The position numbers and the translations under genes were made by a program. Positions 1-10,200 of a stretch of DNA of 64,000 nucleotides are shown piece after piece. The first letter of the stretch is position 1. Every line of letters starts with the position of its first letter. Origin of the DNA: Zizania palustris (lineage: Eukaryota; Streptophyta; Magnoliopsida; Poales; Poaceae); the NCBI GenBank assembly GCA_019279435.1, contig JAAALK010000283.1, positions 6,696,001-6,760,000 on the forward strand, given 5' to 3'. The notes beneath the pieces were generated by a model, which saw only the letters and a list, made by a program, of their open reading frames with translations, did not search any database and was not told where the DNA came from.

Positions 1-1649
1 GCTAGGAGGGGGAGCCTTGACAAGGCTCTATGATCATCTTTACTCGGAGAAGGGCCGGAGCGTAGCACCACGTCCTCACAGACTTCTATGGATTGGCCCC
101 CTTCCGTAGATTGGCCTCCGTCGGTGGACTCTGATGGGGTTAATCCGGGAGTCGGAGCAGGCAAAGGTTCCCCCTTTCTTTTACCTTTTCCATGCCCCAT
201 TTTCATGGCTACCTCCGAAATTGGCTACGGAGATTTTGAAACCTCGGGCGCAGTCTTCGTGGCAGGGGTCATCTCCATTGTAGTTGATCCTGTAAAGGCC
301 AAAGGTATTATATATTGCATAAATTTTGCAGGGCACGAAAAGAAAGGAAAGGTACTCTACTGAGGTTTACCTTCGACGTTCTGCCACCGGATGAGCACAG
401 GACTACTCGGAGGCTCGAACGCCTCTTCGATGTCTTCTTCAGACTCAGAGCTGGAAACCGAAGGATTAGCTGCTAAAACTTCTCCAACAACCGTAGATAT
501 TATTTCGTCCAGAGCCGAGACTTGATCATTTTTCGTCCGACTCCGCCTTCTCCCGCAGCAGGGGCTTCTTGGCCAGACAGGACAATTTTTGTCTCTGCCT
601 ATTCAAAGTTGTCCTTTGCAACAGGCACAGTCGTCGTGTCGCCCTCGATGGAGACTTCAACCTCCGTTTGTACTCCTTCACCCCCGGTAATGAGGGCTTG
701 AAACTCCTTCCATATTTCTACTTGTCCTTCATCTTCAGATGACCCCAAAGATGAAGTAGGGGATTTGGAAGGAGCCATGAACATTGGCTTTTAGGCCACC
801 TTCTTCACAGGTGTCTTGGTCGGCGCCGAGGTCCCCGCTTCAGCTTTCCTCTTCTTGAGACCAGGCTCGGACGTGCTCTAGTCCGGAAGAGAAGGAGCTT
901 CAACTCTGAGTACGCTCCATACTCGGTTGAACCGCTCCCAGCTGCCCACCAGCTTCACCCTCCATTCCTTCTCAGCGAGCGTAGGAGCTCTGAGGATCTT
1001 CTTCGTAGCCCATACAACTTGCTCCGAAGTCAAGGTGGCGCGTGGAGCTGAAAGATAAGATTTTATCTCACTTAAATCATTTTTTATGAAATTATTGCAT
1101 ATAAAACACTTTGTAGAGTCTCTGAGGTTACCTGTAGCACTTGAAGAGATCTCTCGGAGTCCACCCTCTGGATTCTCTTCGAAGTTAATAGTCCAGTTGG
1201 GCATCAGAGGCAGAATTCGTAGCCCAATAAACTCCTCCACTAAGTCTCGCATGCTATGCGGCGACTTATTGTTTGTAATAGGTTGAGGCGAGCTTCGAGT
1301 TGGCCCGGGTCCGGATGAACCTCTGCTTCTCTCCGGTAAAAATGTCTTCGAGGGGTCCAGCCAGAGCGCTATCCACTCCTACTTTGGCATAAAACCAGCG
1401 ATGGACCTAGTCTGTGTACCATTTGGCGTTGATGGCCTTCGCTAGAAACCAAGTCTGGTACTCGTCTCGAAGCCTGAAGTTGATGTTGCCGAAGGCAATC
1501 ACCATCTTCTCTCCTTCGGTGCCTTGGTAAGTTTTTTGTTGGCAGGAAGTCTTGTGGAGTGCTGCGAAGATCTCCGCTCTCCCTTCGCAACCTTTGGCTC
1601 GCATCACCCACTCGAAGATGTCCAGGAATGCTATGGCATTGGGAGACAA
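1..1649 (-). pseudogene. Partial antisense gene of element D (PF04195-like, plant gypsy-type transposon accessory gene), with two introns
   Basis: Read on the minus strand, 1649 to 1132 encodes a segment with the motifs IFEWVMRAKGCEGRAEIF and MRDLVEEFIGL, matching the PF04195-type domain in the antisense gene of element E. An intron with GT-AG ends on the minus strand lies at 1048-1131 (84 bp). Joining its flanks keeps a phase-1 reading frame into a segment with KKILRAPTLAEKEW. A second GT-AG intron lies at 290-370 (81 bp). Both introns sit exactly where E has introns of 67 and 73 bp, which supports real splicing rather than chance. The 5' end of the gene was removed by the Sirevirus insertion and the 3' end lies outside the window. 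The function of this protein family is not known. Confidence 0.7.
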
Positions 1650-1667
1650 CTGAGGAAGAGTAACATG
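1..1667 (+). mobile_element. Fragment D of a Tat-lineage (Grande-like) Ty3/gypsy retrotransposon, 3' non-coding and antisense-gene part
   Basis: This stretch aligns by eye with 52927-54554 of the complete element E further right, in the same orientation. Shared landmarks are the GCTAGGAGGGGGAGC start, the CCGTAGATTG motif and the AGGAAGAGTAACATG end. It corresponds to the part of the element downstream of pol that carries a gene on the opposite strand. The copy is cut at the left by the window edge and at 1667 by insertion of Sirevirus A. The last five bases before the insertion, ACATG (1663-1667), are the expected target duplication, but the partner copy is not in the window. The strand is given as that of the element's gag-pol. 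Diverged from E by many substitutions and small indels. Confidence 0.85.
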
Positions 1668-2749
1668 TGTAGGACCAAAAGTAGCGACCAGAGGGGGGGT
1701 GAATGGGCGCCTAAAAATTTCTTCTAAATAAACGACCTAATCCTAACACCCAATGCACCTCGACAACCAATATAACAATAGCAAGGCAGATCACAGGAAT
1801 TTAAAGTTGTCTAGCCTAAAAATGACCAGTGTCCTAATTAAAATGATATTCAAAAATAAAATAAACTAAACTAAATAAAATAACTACAGTGAATAAAAAT
1901 GGGTACTAGAAATATTTAATAGCCTAGGAAAAATACCTAAATAAATCAATGATAATTCGGATTGCAGTCTAAAAATAAAATACTAATCAAATGAATAAAA
2001 CATGGATCATCCAGAAATTAACTGAGAAATAAACTTAAAATATTGCACGTAAATCTAGAATAAAATTATTATTGCGACTAATATTTTTTTCTTTTCATAC
2101 GAACAGAATAAAACTTAAATAAATAATATGCTAACACTAATAAAATCTAGCAGATAAAATTAACTATGAAATAACTAACAAATTTAATCTAACTAAAAAT
2201 TAGGAGATAAAAACGACTTACCTGCATCGCCGGTAACGTCGCTGCGCGCGCATGCAAAGACGCTGCTGTAGTTCCTTGGACTCCGTGCGAAAGAAGGAAA
2301 AATCTTGCCGTAGCCACGCCTGGAAGCCCGTGTGCACGCCGGCCTCGCCAATTCCCGTGCCGTGGAGAAAAAGTCCTGCCATGGGGCCCGCGCGTGTGGA
2401 AGAGAGACCTGATCTGCCTGGTTGCAACGTCGCGTGCTGCCTGCTTTTTCCTGTTGTTAGACAAGCTGCAGGTCGCTGCAGAAATTTCTGCCTTGCGTAG
2501 ATGCTAGCCGATCTAGGTGCTAGATAGCTGCCGGCGACCTACGCACGGAGAACCGTGCTGCCTAGATGGCTAGGGCACTGCTGTCCCGCAGGAAAACCAC
2601 ATAGTGCGCAGGCTCCTCGCACAACGGAAAAACGTGAATATTTCCTATAGATCGAAGAGAAAAACGATGGCGAAAATTTTTCTTTTGGACTGTAGATTGA
2701 TCTCTAAAAATATAACAGTCACCCTATCCTTAGGGGGTAGGGGGCTATT
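1668..2749 (-). repeat. Sirevirus A 3' LTR, outer part
   Basis: Begins TGTAGGACC on the plus strand (the minus-strand LTR end GGTCCTACA) and matches the start of the S2 LTR at 29830. It continues at 15137 after chromovirus T. Together the two parts give an LTR of about 1.6 kb, against 1.71 kb in S2. The A+T-rich middle (1730-2220) and the GC-rich part (2220-2600) hold no convincing coding sequence. Confidence 0.85.
2745..2749. repeat. Target site duplication of chromovirus T, left copy (CTATT)
   Basis: The five bases directly before the 5' LTR of T are CTATT. The same five bases directly follow the 3' LTR (15132-15136). This is the 5-bp duplication expected of LTR retrotransposon integration, and the host sequence on both sides rejoins into the Sirevirus LTR. 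Confidence 0.95.
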
Positions 2750-5700
2750 TGTAACACCCCAAATTTTCAATACAATAAAAATATTATTAAATTCAATTTC
2801 CTGAAATATATATTTCTGAAAATACTATTAAATACCCCTTTTATACCAATTGAACTACAGCATAGAGTAGATGGCCAAATTAGGAGGTGAAACTTTTTGT
2901 ATATGATCCTAAGACCAAAATATATTTTTGAGAATTTTTATAGATTTTTACCAACCTTGGAAGTATCCCTAAGATTTTAATCTATTTTCTGGAATTATTT
3001 TTATTCAGAAATGTTTTGAAACAGTAATGGGCCCCTCTCCCTCCTTTCTCTCTCTCCCGGCCGGCCCAGCCCGTTACCTCGCACCCCTTAGGCTGACAAG
3101 CCGACCCCACCTATCGGCGCCGATTTCCTCCCCTCGCGCGCGCACCCGACAGCCCGGCCCCACCCATCAGCTGCCTCCCTCGCTCGTCCGCGCTCGCTGG
3201 CCAGTGGACCCCACTCATCAGGCCCGTCGTCAACCTCGCGCCACCGCCCCCAAATCGCGCCGGCCGACGACCTCGCCCTCGGATCCGCCTCGCCGGCCCG
3301 TCCCCCATTAAATTGCCGCCATTACTCAGCCCCCCGCGTCGCGCCGACCGTTTTCCCCCGTTAAACCACGCCTTTAAGCCACGGGATCACCGCTACCGTG
3401 CATGGCCGAGCCCTCGCCGGCGAATAAAACCTCCCCCTCGGCTTTCCTTGCATGCAACCCTCGCCGACGCCACTATTTATACCCCTGGCCTCCGCCGCGT
3501 TCGACCCCCACACCCAATCGCCGCGAGAACGAACAGAGCGCCCTCCATTCGCCTTTTAGCGCTTTCCCCCTGCTTCGCCTCCGGCCACCCCTCGCCATCG
3601 CCTCGGACCACCCCGGCCCGCGCCTCCGCCACTGTCGTGACCGCAAGGACGTCCCCTACCTCGGCCACGCCTCCGCTGGTCAAGGAGATCGCCGGATCAC
3701 CGTCGCCGTCAAGTACCCGAGGAACCTTCCGCGTCTACCCTTGCCGCCGGCCACGCCCCGTCGACCCCTCGCCTCGCCTAAGGTACCGTCGTGACCGCCG
3801 TAGTGCCCTCTTTCCATTTCTAGGCTTAGCTAGGGCCGCCGTCGCTCGCCGTGGCCTCTGGCCCGCTCGCCGTCGTCGGAGAAGACGACCAGCACGGGTC
3901 GAGTACCCGTGCCGTGTCGGATCTGATCCCGACCGTGCGATCGCGATCGGGCGACGCATGTGAGCCCACGTACGCGATCTAATCCGCACCGTCGGATCTG
4001 GTCAAAGCGTTACGTTTTAATCTCGCGCGTCCATTTCCATTTAAAACCCGCGTTCGATCTCGTGCGTCCACGTAGCACCCTTTCGCACGTTTTAATCCTG
4101 GCCGTCCGTTGTCACTTAAAGCGCCCCGCCTCGCCCTCGCGCGTCGGATCTGGATTCGACGATCCAGATCGACCCGGTGCACGCGCACAGTGCGCGGATT
4201 CACCGTGGGCCTGGCTCACCGTGGACCCGAGGGGTTTAAAAATTGAAAATGAGTTTCAGAAAAGGTTTAAAACTTGAAAAATTCATATCTGGCGCATTTG
4301 AACTCTAAAAATTGCCATTTCAATTTCAGAAAATTCATAATATTATTCTTGACATGTTTATGCAATAAAAACAGTAGGTTTACTTTGGACATTTCATGTT
4401 TATTTAAATGTACATTCAAATACCCCTAGGTTAAAAATGTAAATTTAAATTATTTAAATTCCAGTAAAGTTTGTATTTATTTATTTCCTGTTGATATGAA
4501 CAAACCACTAAGTTTTCTATGGAACTTTCATTTAGAATTTATTAGAGAACTTAAAAATAAGAATAACCACTTTTAAAACCCTTTTTCAAGGGACAACACT
4601 TTAGTTTAACTTCTATTAAAAATTAGCTATAAACTGAATTTCAGAACCCTAACAACTAGATTTATTTTTAATCAAACCAACTTAACCCTATGTGATTATT
4701 ATGTGATGTTATATTGTTTTGTTGAATGTTGTATTCATTCTATTTTACTTTATTATATTAAAAAGACTGCGATGTCACCGAGGAGCCGGAGTACTTCCCC
4801 GAAGTCCCTCCCTCTCCTTTCGCTGAACAAGGCAAGTCACCAAACCAATCTTTTGAGCATATTGAACCCATGCTTGATTAAACTATCGCTAAAATCCATA
4901 GGTTATACATGCATTAGTCAAATGAACCCTTACATTATATTTATTTAGGATCCCCCGACCTTGATGTGCAACCCAAGCCATGCTATCTCGCCTAAACCTC
5001 CTTGTCACCATATGATCAATGATATTAGCTAGTGTCCAATGTATTGACACGATCGCTATAGGATAAAAATGAGTCGTAGTAAAATGGTTCTATTATATGA
5101 TCCCCGTTACTTCTTATCCTTGGATTTCTGTTGGTGATGAGTTATGGTTGTGAGTGTATGCATGGTGGGTTCCGGGTGCAAGCTAGGGCATTGGTCGGTA
5201 GCACCCGGGGCACTATAAGGACCGGTCTGAGGGATCCGTTGCAATACACTTACGTACTAACCACAAGTCTAGTGGGTAAGTCCTAACTAAGGTATGGATT
5301 GTTCCAAACCGAGGCCACCATTTGGAGAGGGGTCAAGTTGCACCTGCGGGTGACTTGTACCAATGTGGCGCAAAAGGGGGTGCGACGTTAGCCGGGATGC
5401 GGCCCGGCGCGCCGGCGAAACCTAGAGCGGGTGGTTATCACTTGGAACATTTCATGCTGAGGTTTTGGCACGAGTTCCCGTGGTATGGGTCATCTCGTTT
5501 GGGATGAGTGTGTGCCTTGTGGGTACAGTAGTACATCTCTGATCAGAGTCTTAAATCTTTTCGAAAAGCCGAGCCCGCGGTCAAGGGCGGGTTGCGTGAC
5601 ATCCCCCAGTTAGTTTACTTTGAATATGTATGTGCATGATGGATTGACATGTAAGGACCGTTGAGCGAGGTGGGGCTGACTGTACCCCTCGAGTTAGTTG

Positions 5701-6134
5701 ATGTTGATGATATTCATGTTTACTTTCCGCATGATTAAAATATGATTACACTAAATGCAATAACTGAAACTGTACTTTTCCGCAATGCTAGCCATTACCC
5801 TTCCTTGTTTATTATCCTGCATTATTATTTGCATTCGCGGTGGCTTGTTGAGTACTTTTTGTACTCATACCCGTTGGACCCCACAGAGGATGTTTACTAC
5901 GAAGACGGTCTGGAGTAGCGACCCAGTCGAGAAGAAAGATCCTGAAGAAGACGTTCGTCATGCCGCTTTTTAATTATTTCCATTTACTGTTTTTATTAAA
6001 ACATTGATGTAATAATTATGGTCTGTGTACCATGGATATTGTCGTATGTACGTTGTCGCATGATGAACCTCTTGTATTATTGTTTTTCTACTGAAATTCA
6101 ATAATGTCTCGATTTGATAAATCGGGGCGCTAAA
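2750..6134 (+). repeat. 5' LTR of chromovirus T (3385 bp)
   Basis: Starts TGTAACACCCC and ends GGGGCGCTAAA, where the 3' LTR has GGGGCGCTACA; the canonical CA end has mutated to AA. An A+T-rich first 300 bp is followed by a GC-rich block (3030-4220), then by A+T-rich sequence. Apparent long reading frames in the GC-rich block are compositional and not coding. A TATA-like box sits at 3474. If it is the promoter, U3 is about 0.75 kb and R plus U5 about 2.6 kb. Confidence 0.95.
3474..3481 (+). promoter_or_regulatory. Probable LTR promoter TATA box of T
   Basis: TATTTATA in the context GACGCCACTATTTATACCCC, in the middle of a GC-rich block, as in many grass core promoters. The identical box is in the 3' LTR at 12471-12478. 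Transcription would start about 30 bases downstream. Confidence 0.55.
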
Positions 6135-6137
6135 AGA

Positions 6138-6153
6138 TGGTATCAAAGCCGAC
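6138..6153 (+). other. Primer binding site of T, initiator tRNA-Met type
   Basis: TGGTATCAAAGCCGAC starts three bases after the 5' LTR. It matches the common plant PBS TGGTATCAGAGC, complementary to the 3' end of initiator methionine tRNA, with one change (A for G at the ninth base). Confidence 0.9.
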
Positions 6154-6242
6154 TCGACTGTAGGAAGCCAAACAGACCCGCCTAGCCATTAGCCACAGGA
6201 AATTATTTCTCGAAAATCTACTTTATAAACTTTGTTCCTCTC

Positions 6243-6272
6243 CTCACTTTTATTCAACTTGCTGTTTTGTAG
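6243..6272 (+). promoter_or_regulatory. Splice-acceptor-like tract just before the extra reading frame
   Basis: A pyrimidine-rich run ends in GCTGTTTTGTAG directly against the ATG at 6273. It has the look of an intron 3' end (possible branch site, T-rich tract, AG). A similar AG-ending tract lies before the gag ATG at 7237. No strong donor was identified. Confidence 0.35.
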
Positions 6273-7052
6273 ATGTCTGTCTACCAAGTTCACAGCTACT
6301 GCCGCCACTACGAGGGCTTCGTCCGGGAGCTCCGTATGATGCTCACCTTCCTCGGGTTCCTCTTCGAACCCGAATTCCAAGGAGTGTATCCCGACGAGTT
6401 CGCCGGGCCTTGCGACGTCTCCCTCACCGTCCACGGCTCCGGAGAACACCTGCCGCCCTACACCACCGCACTTGGAGGCCCGACTTTCGACATCGCGTGC
6501 CAACGAGTCGCCCTCCAGGCCCTCATGGAGCTGAGGATGATCTACGACGATCGTCTTCAGAACTCGTCCTTCCGGCTCGTGCCGAAGCGTACTCCCGGAG
6601 CCCACCGTAGCATCTACCTCGGAGTTCACTCCGTGCGTGATCCGGTCATGGCCCGGCAGTCGCGTCTTCTACAGCCCATGGACGATCTCCACACCGAGGC
6701 AGTGCTCGACGCCGACGAGCACCATGAGGCGGTCGAGTTCCTTCGTGAAGAAACGAAGAACTTGATCCAACAGAACGGCGAACTGCAGCGCAAGATCATG
6801 CAGCTGCAGAAGGATATTGCGGAGATGGTTCCTCTTCTTCCAAGGAAGAAGAAGCCCATCCGTGAGCCCCTCCCTCGCCCCAAGAGGATCCCGCCACGAC
6901 CCTCCCCCGCCAGACCCTCCACCAGCGCCCCTGCACCACGCCCCGGCCTCGTCTCCGACTCCATCATCGAGAATTTTCTCGAGCCCACCATCCCTTCGGA
7001 GCCGCGTACTCGTGGTTCCGAGAGCACGGAGACCGCCTCCGATGTCGAGTAG
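6273..7052 (+). CDS. Intact accessory protein of chromovirus T, 259 aa, between primer site and gag
   Basis: An uninterrupted frame from ATG 6273 to TAG at 7050-7052, while the neighbouring gag-pol has two stops. Residues 1-130 look globular, with hydrophobic and aromatic stretches such as MMLTFLGFLFEPEF. Residues about 148-192 are rich in E, K, Q and L in a heptad-like pattern (EETKNLIQQNGELQRKIMQL) and probably form a coiled coil. Residues about 195-235 are rich in proline and basic residues (PRKKKPIREPLPRPKRI). The C-terminus is acidic and rich in serine and threonine. There are no zinc knuckles, protease or reverse transcriptase motifs, so this is not gag. Codon use is strongly GC-rich like gag-pol. 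Extra frames of this layout occur upstream of gag in some grass gypsy elements. The function is unknown; nucleic-acid or Gag binding is only a guess. It is separated from the gag ATG by 184 bp. Confidence 0.7.
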   Translation: MSVYQVHSYCRHYEGFVRELRMMLTFLGFLFEPEFQGVYPDEFAGPCDVSLTVHGSGEHLPPYTTALGGPTFDIACQRVALQALMELRMIYDDRLQNSSFRLVPKRTPGAHRSIYLGVHSVRDPVMARQSRLLQPMDDLHTEAVLDADEHHEAVEFLREETKNLIQQNGELQRKIMQLQKDIAEMVPLLPRKKKPIREPLPRPKRIPPRPSPARPSTSAPAPRPGLVSDSIIENFLEPTIPSEPRTRGSESTETASDVE

Positions 7053-7194
7053 GCGTTAGGAGTCACTATTTAATAAAAGCATGATTTTGTATGTGGTGCT
7101 ACCCACGACGAGTGTGTTGTGGGTAGAATAAGAACTTGATTGTAATGAACATTTTTACCACTTAATTTATATGCATGAACTATTCTTGTTAATT

Positions 7195-7236
7195 GTGTTG
7201 TCAACTTTTTGTCTTATAACCTTATGAATTCAGAAG
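7195..7236 (+). promoter_or_regulatory. Splice-acceptor-like tract before gag
   Basis: A T-rich stretch with CAACTTTTTGTC and TTATAACC ends in GAATTCAG, followed by AAG and the gag ATG. With the tract at 6243-6272 it suggests that two spliced leaders could feed the two reading frames. This is inference from sequence shape only. Confidence 0.3.
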
Positions 7237-10200
7237 ATGGCCGACCACCAGAACACCGGCTCCAACAACGGAGCAGGAGGAAGTCGTGATGCGCCCGAGG
7301 GTGTTGTACCCAACTGGGGTGCAACGGGCCCGCATCAGTCTGGGTCGCCCTCCGCCAACCACCCCACCTCGGCGGAGATGATGGCGAATCAGAACCAACT
7401 GATCACCGCCCTCCTCACCCAAATGCAGAACCAACAGGCTCAGTTGGACCGTCTGCAGAACGGGGAACCTGCCCCTCGCGCACCAGCACCCGCGCCCGCT
7501 CCGCAACTCTCCGAGTTTCTGCGCGTGCGCCCGCCCATTTTCTCGAGCACCACCAACCCGATGGAGGCCGGAGATTGGCTTCGTACTATCGGAAAGAAGC
7601 TCGACCTCCTCCCCTGCACCGACCGAGAGCGAGTGGCCTTCGCCACTCACCAGCTTCAGGGTCCCGCCGCTGAATGGTGGAACAACTATCGCGAGTCCCA
7701 GCCAGAGGACCACGTGGTGACTTGGGCGGAGTTCACCATCGCCTTTCGCGCTGCCCACGTCCCCGCTGGTATCATCGCGGTAAAACAGCAGGAGTTCTGC
7801 GACCTGCAGCAAGGCAACAGGACCGTCATGGAGTACCTCCATGAGTTCAACCGCCTCGCCCGCTACGCACCGGAGGAAGTGCGAACCGACGCCCTCCGCC
7901 AAGCCAAGTTCCTCCGGGGACTTAAGGATGAGCTGTCCATCCAGCTCGTCGCCACCGACTACGCCGACTTCCAACGGCTAGTCAACAAAGTGCTCATTCA
8001 AGAGACTGAGCAGAACAAGCTGGACCTCAAGAAGAGGAAGATGATCGCCTTCAAGCATCAGCAGGCGAACTCTCAGAGGCCCCGCTTCGTCCCTCCGCCA
8101 CCAACGCCCGCCTACCATCCTCGGCCCGCCTACAGGCCACCTCACGCCGCTGGTGGATCTAACGCCGGGCATCCTCGCCCCACTCCACCAGCTCCGGCCG
8201 CTCAGCCGACACCAGCCGCCAAGGCCCCGGTCTTGAAGGATCGCCAAGGGAGGCCGGTAGTTTGCTTCAACTGCCGCAAGGAAGGGCACTACGCACACCA
8301 GTGTCCCCACCCCAAGCAAGCTCAAGGCGTGGCGCCCAACCAGGCGGTTCGTGCCCGCGTCAACCACATCAGCGCGGAGGAAGCCCAGGAGGCTCCTGAA
8401 GTCGTGCTCGGTACGTTTACTGTGAATTCCGTACCGGCCATCATATTATTTGACTCCGGAGCAACACACTCCTTCGTCTCGGAAGATTTTGTGAAAACAA
8501 ACGTATTGGACGTGCTCCCTCTACCCATTCCCATGGTGATTTCCACTCCCGGCAATAGGACCTTAGCCCGCTTATACAGCCCTAAGGTTCAAATTGACAT
8601 CCAAGGAGTACTGTTTCGGGCCGAGCCAGTTCTCATCCAATGCACCGGACTTGACCTCATACTAGGGATGGATTGGTTGATGAAGCACAAGGGAGTGATC
8701 GATTGTGCCAACAAATCCGTCACAGTGACCAACCCTGAAGGCGCAGCAGTCACCTTTCGGATGACCAGTCGCAAGCCACTCGGAGCATCCCTTCGCTCGA
8801 GAGCTCTTGAAGAGGTACCTATAGTCAAGGAGTTTGCGGATGTCTTCCCTGAAGACCTACCCGGGATGCCTCCCAAGCGGGACATCGAATTCAGAATCGA
8901 ACTTGTCCCCGGGACCACTCCAATCTCCAAGCGCCCGTACCGGATGTCCGCTAATGAACTAGCTGAAGTCAAGAGCAACATCGAAGACCTAGAGCAAAAA
9001 GGGTATATTCGACCGCGTACCTCACCCTGGGGTGCACCGGTCATATTTGCCATGAAGAAGGACAAGACCAAGAGGATATGCGTGGACTATAGAGCCTTGA
9101 ACGACGTAACCATCAAGAACAAGTACCCATTACCTCGGATCGACGACCTGTTCGATCAGCTGAAAGGATCCTCGGTGTTTTCCAAGATTGACCTCAAGTC
9201 AGGTTATCACCAGTTGAGGATTAGAGAAGAAGACATACCCAAGACTGCCTTCACCTCCCGCTATCGACTTTATGAGTACACCGTAATGTCGTTCGGACTC
9301 ACGAATGCCCCGGCCTTTTTCATGAACATGATGAACAATGTATTCATGGAGTTCTTGGACAAGTTCATCATGGTATTCATCGACGATATCCTCATTTACT
9401 ATAAGACCAAGGAAGAACACGAGACTCACCTCCGTCTGACCCTCGGAAAGCTAAGGGAGCAGCAACTGTACGCCAAATACAGCAAATGCGAATTTTGGTC
9501 GTCTGAGGTGAAGTTCCTCGGCCATGTTATATCTGCCGGAGGAATAGCAGTGGACCCAACCACCGTGGAAGCAGTAACCAACTGGCTGCAGCCCACAATG
9601 GTGACCGAGATCCGGAGTTTTCTCGGATTGGCCGGATACTACCGCCGGTTCATCGAGAATTTTTCCAAGATCGCCAAGCCTATGACCAGACTTCTGCAGA
9701 AGGAAGTGAAGTTTGAATGGACCCCTGACTGCGAAGAAAGCTTCCAGACCCTCAAGAAGAAGCTAGTGTCAGCTCCCATTCTGACTCTACCAGACATCCG
9801 GAAAGACTTCCACGTCTATTGTGATGCCTCTCGTCAATGATTGGGATGCATCTTAATGCAAGAAGGGAAAGTGATATCCTACGCCTCCCGACAGTTGAGA
9901 CCGCATGAGCTGAACTACCCAACCCACGACCTGGAACTAGCAGCCGTGGTTCATGCCTTGAAGATATGGAGACATTACCTTGTGGGAAATCGGTGTGAGG
10001 TCTTCACCGACCACAAGAGCCTCAAGTACATATTCACCCAACCAGATCTGAATCTCAGGCAAAGGAGATGGTTGGAACTGATCAAGGATTACGACTTGGG
10101 CATCCATTATCATCCGGGCAAAGCGAATGTGGTGGCAGACGCCCTTAGTCGAAAAGGGTACTGCAATGCCATCATAACTCAGGACCAAGCTCCTTTACTA

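Noticed and set aside
3027..4277. Several long overlapping reading frames on both strands of the GC-rich LTR block (and again at 12024-13298)
   Set aside because: They lie inside an LTR, are proline- and arginine-rich in every frame, overlap each other on both strands and hold no recognisable motif. High GC removes stops by chance.
9838..9840. TGA in T as programmed readthrough or a gag/pol boundary
   Set aside because: It lies within RNase H, far from the gag-protease border, and a second stop occurs in the chromodomain. Both look like simple nonsense changes.
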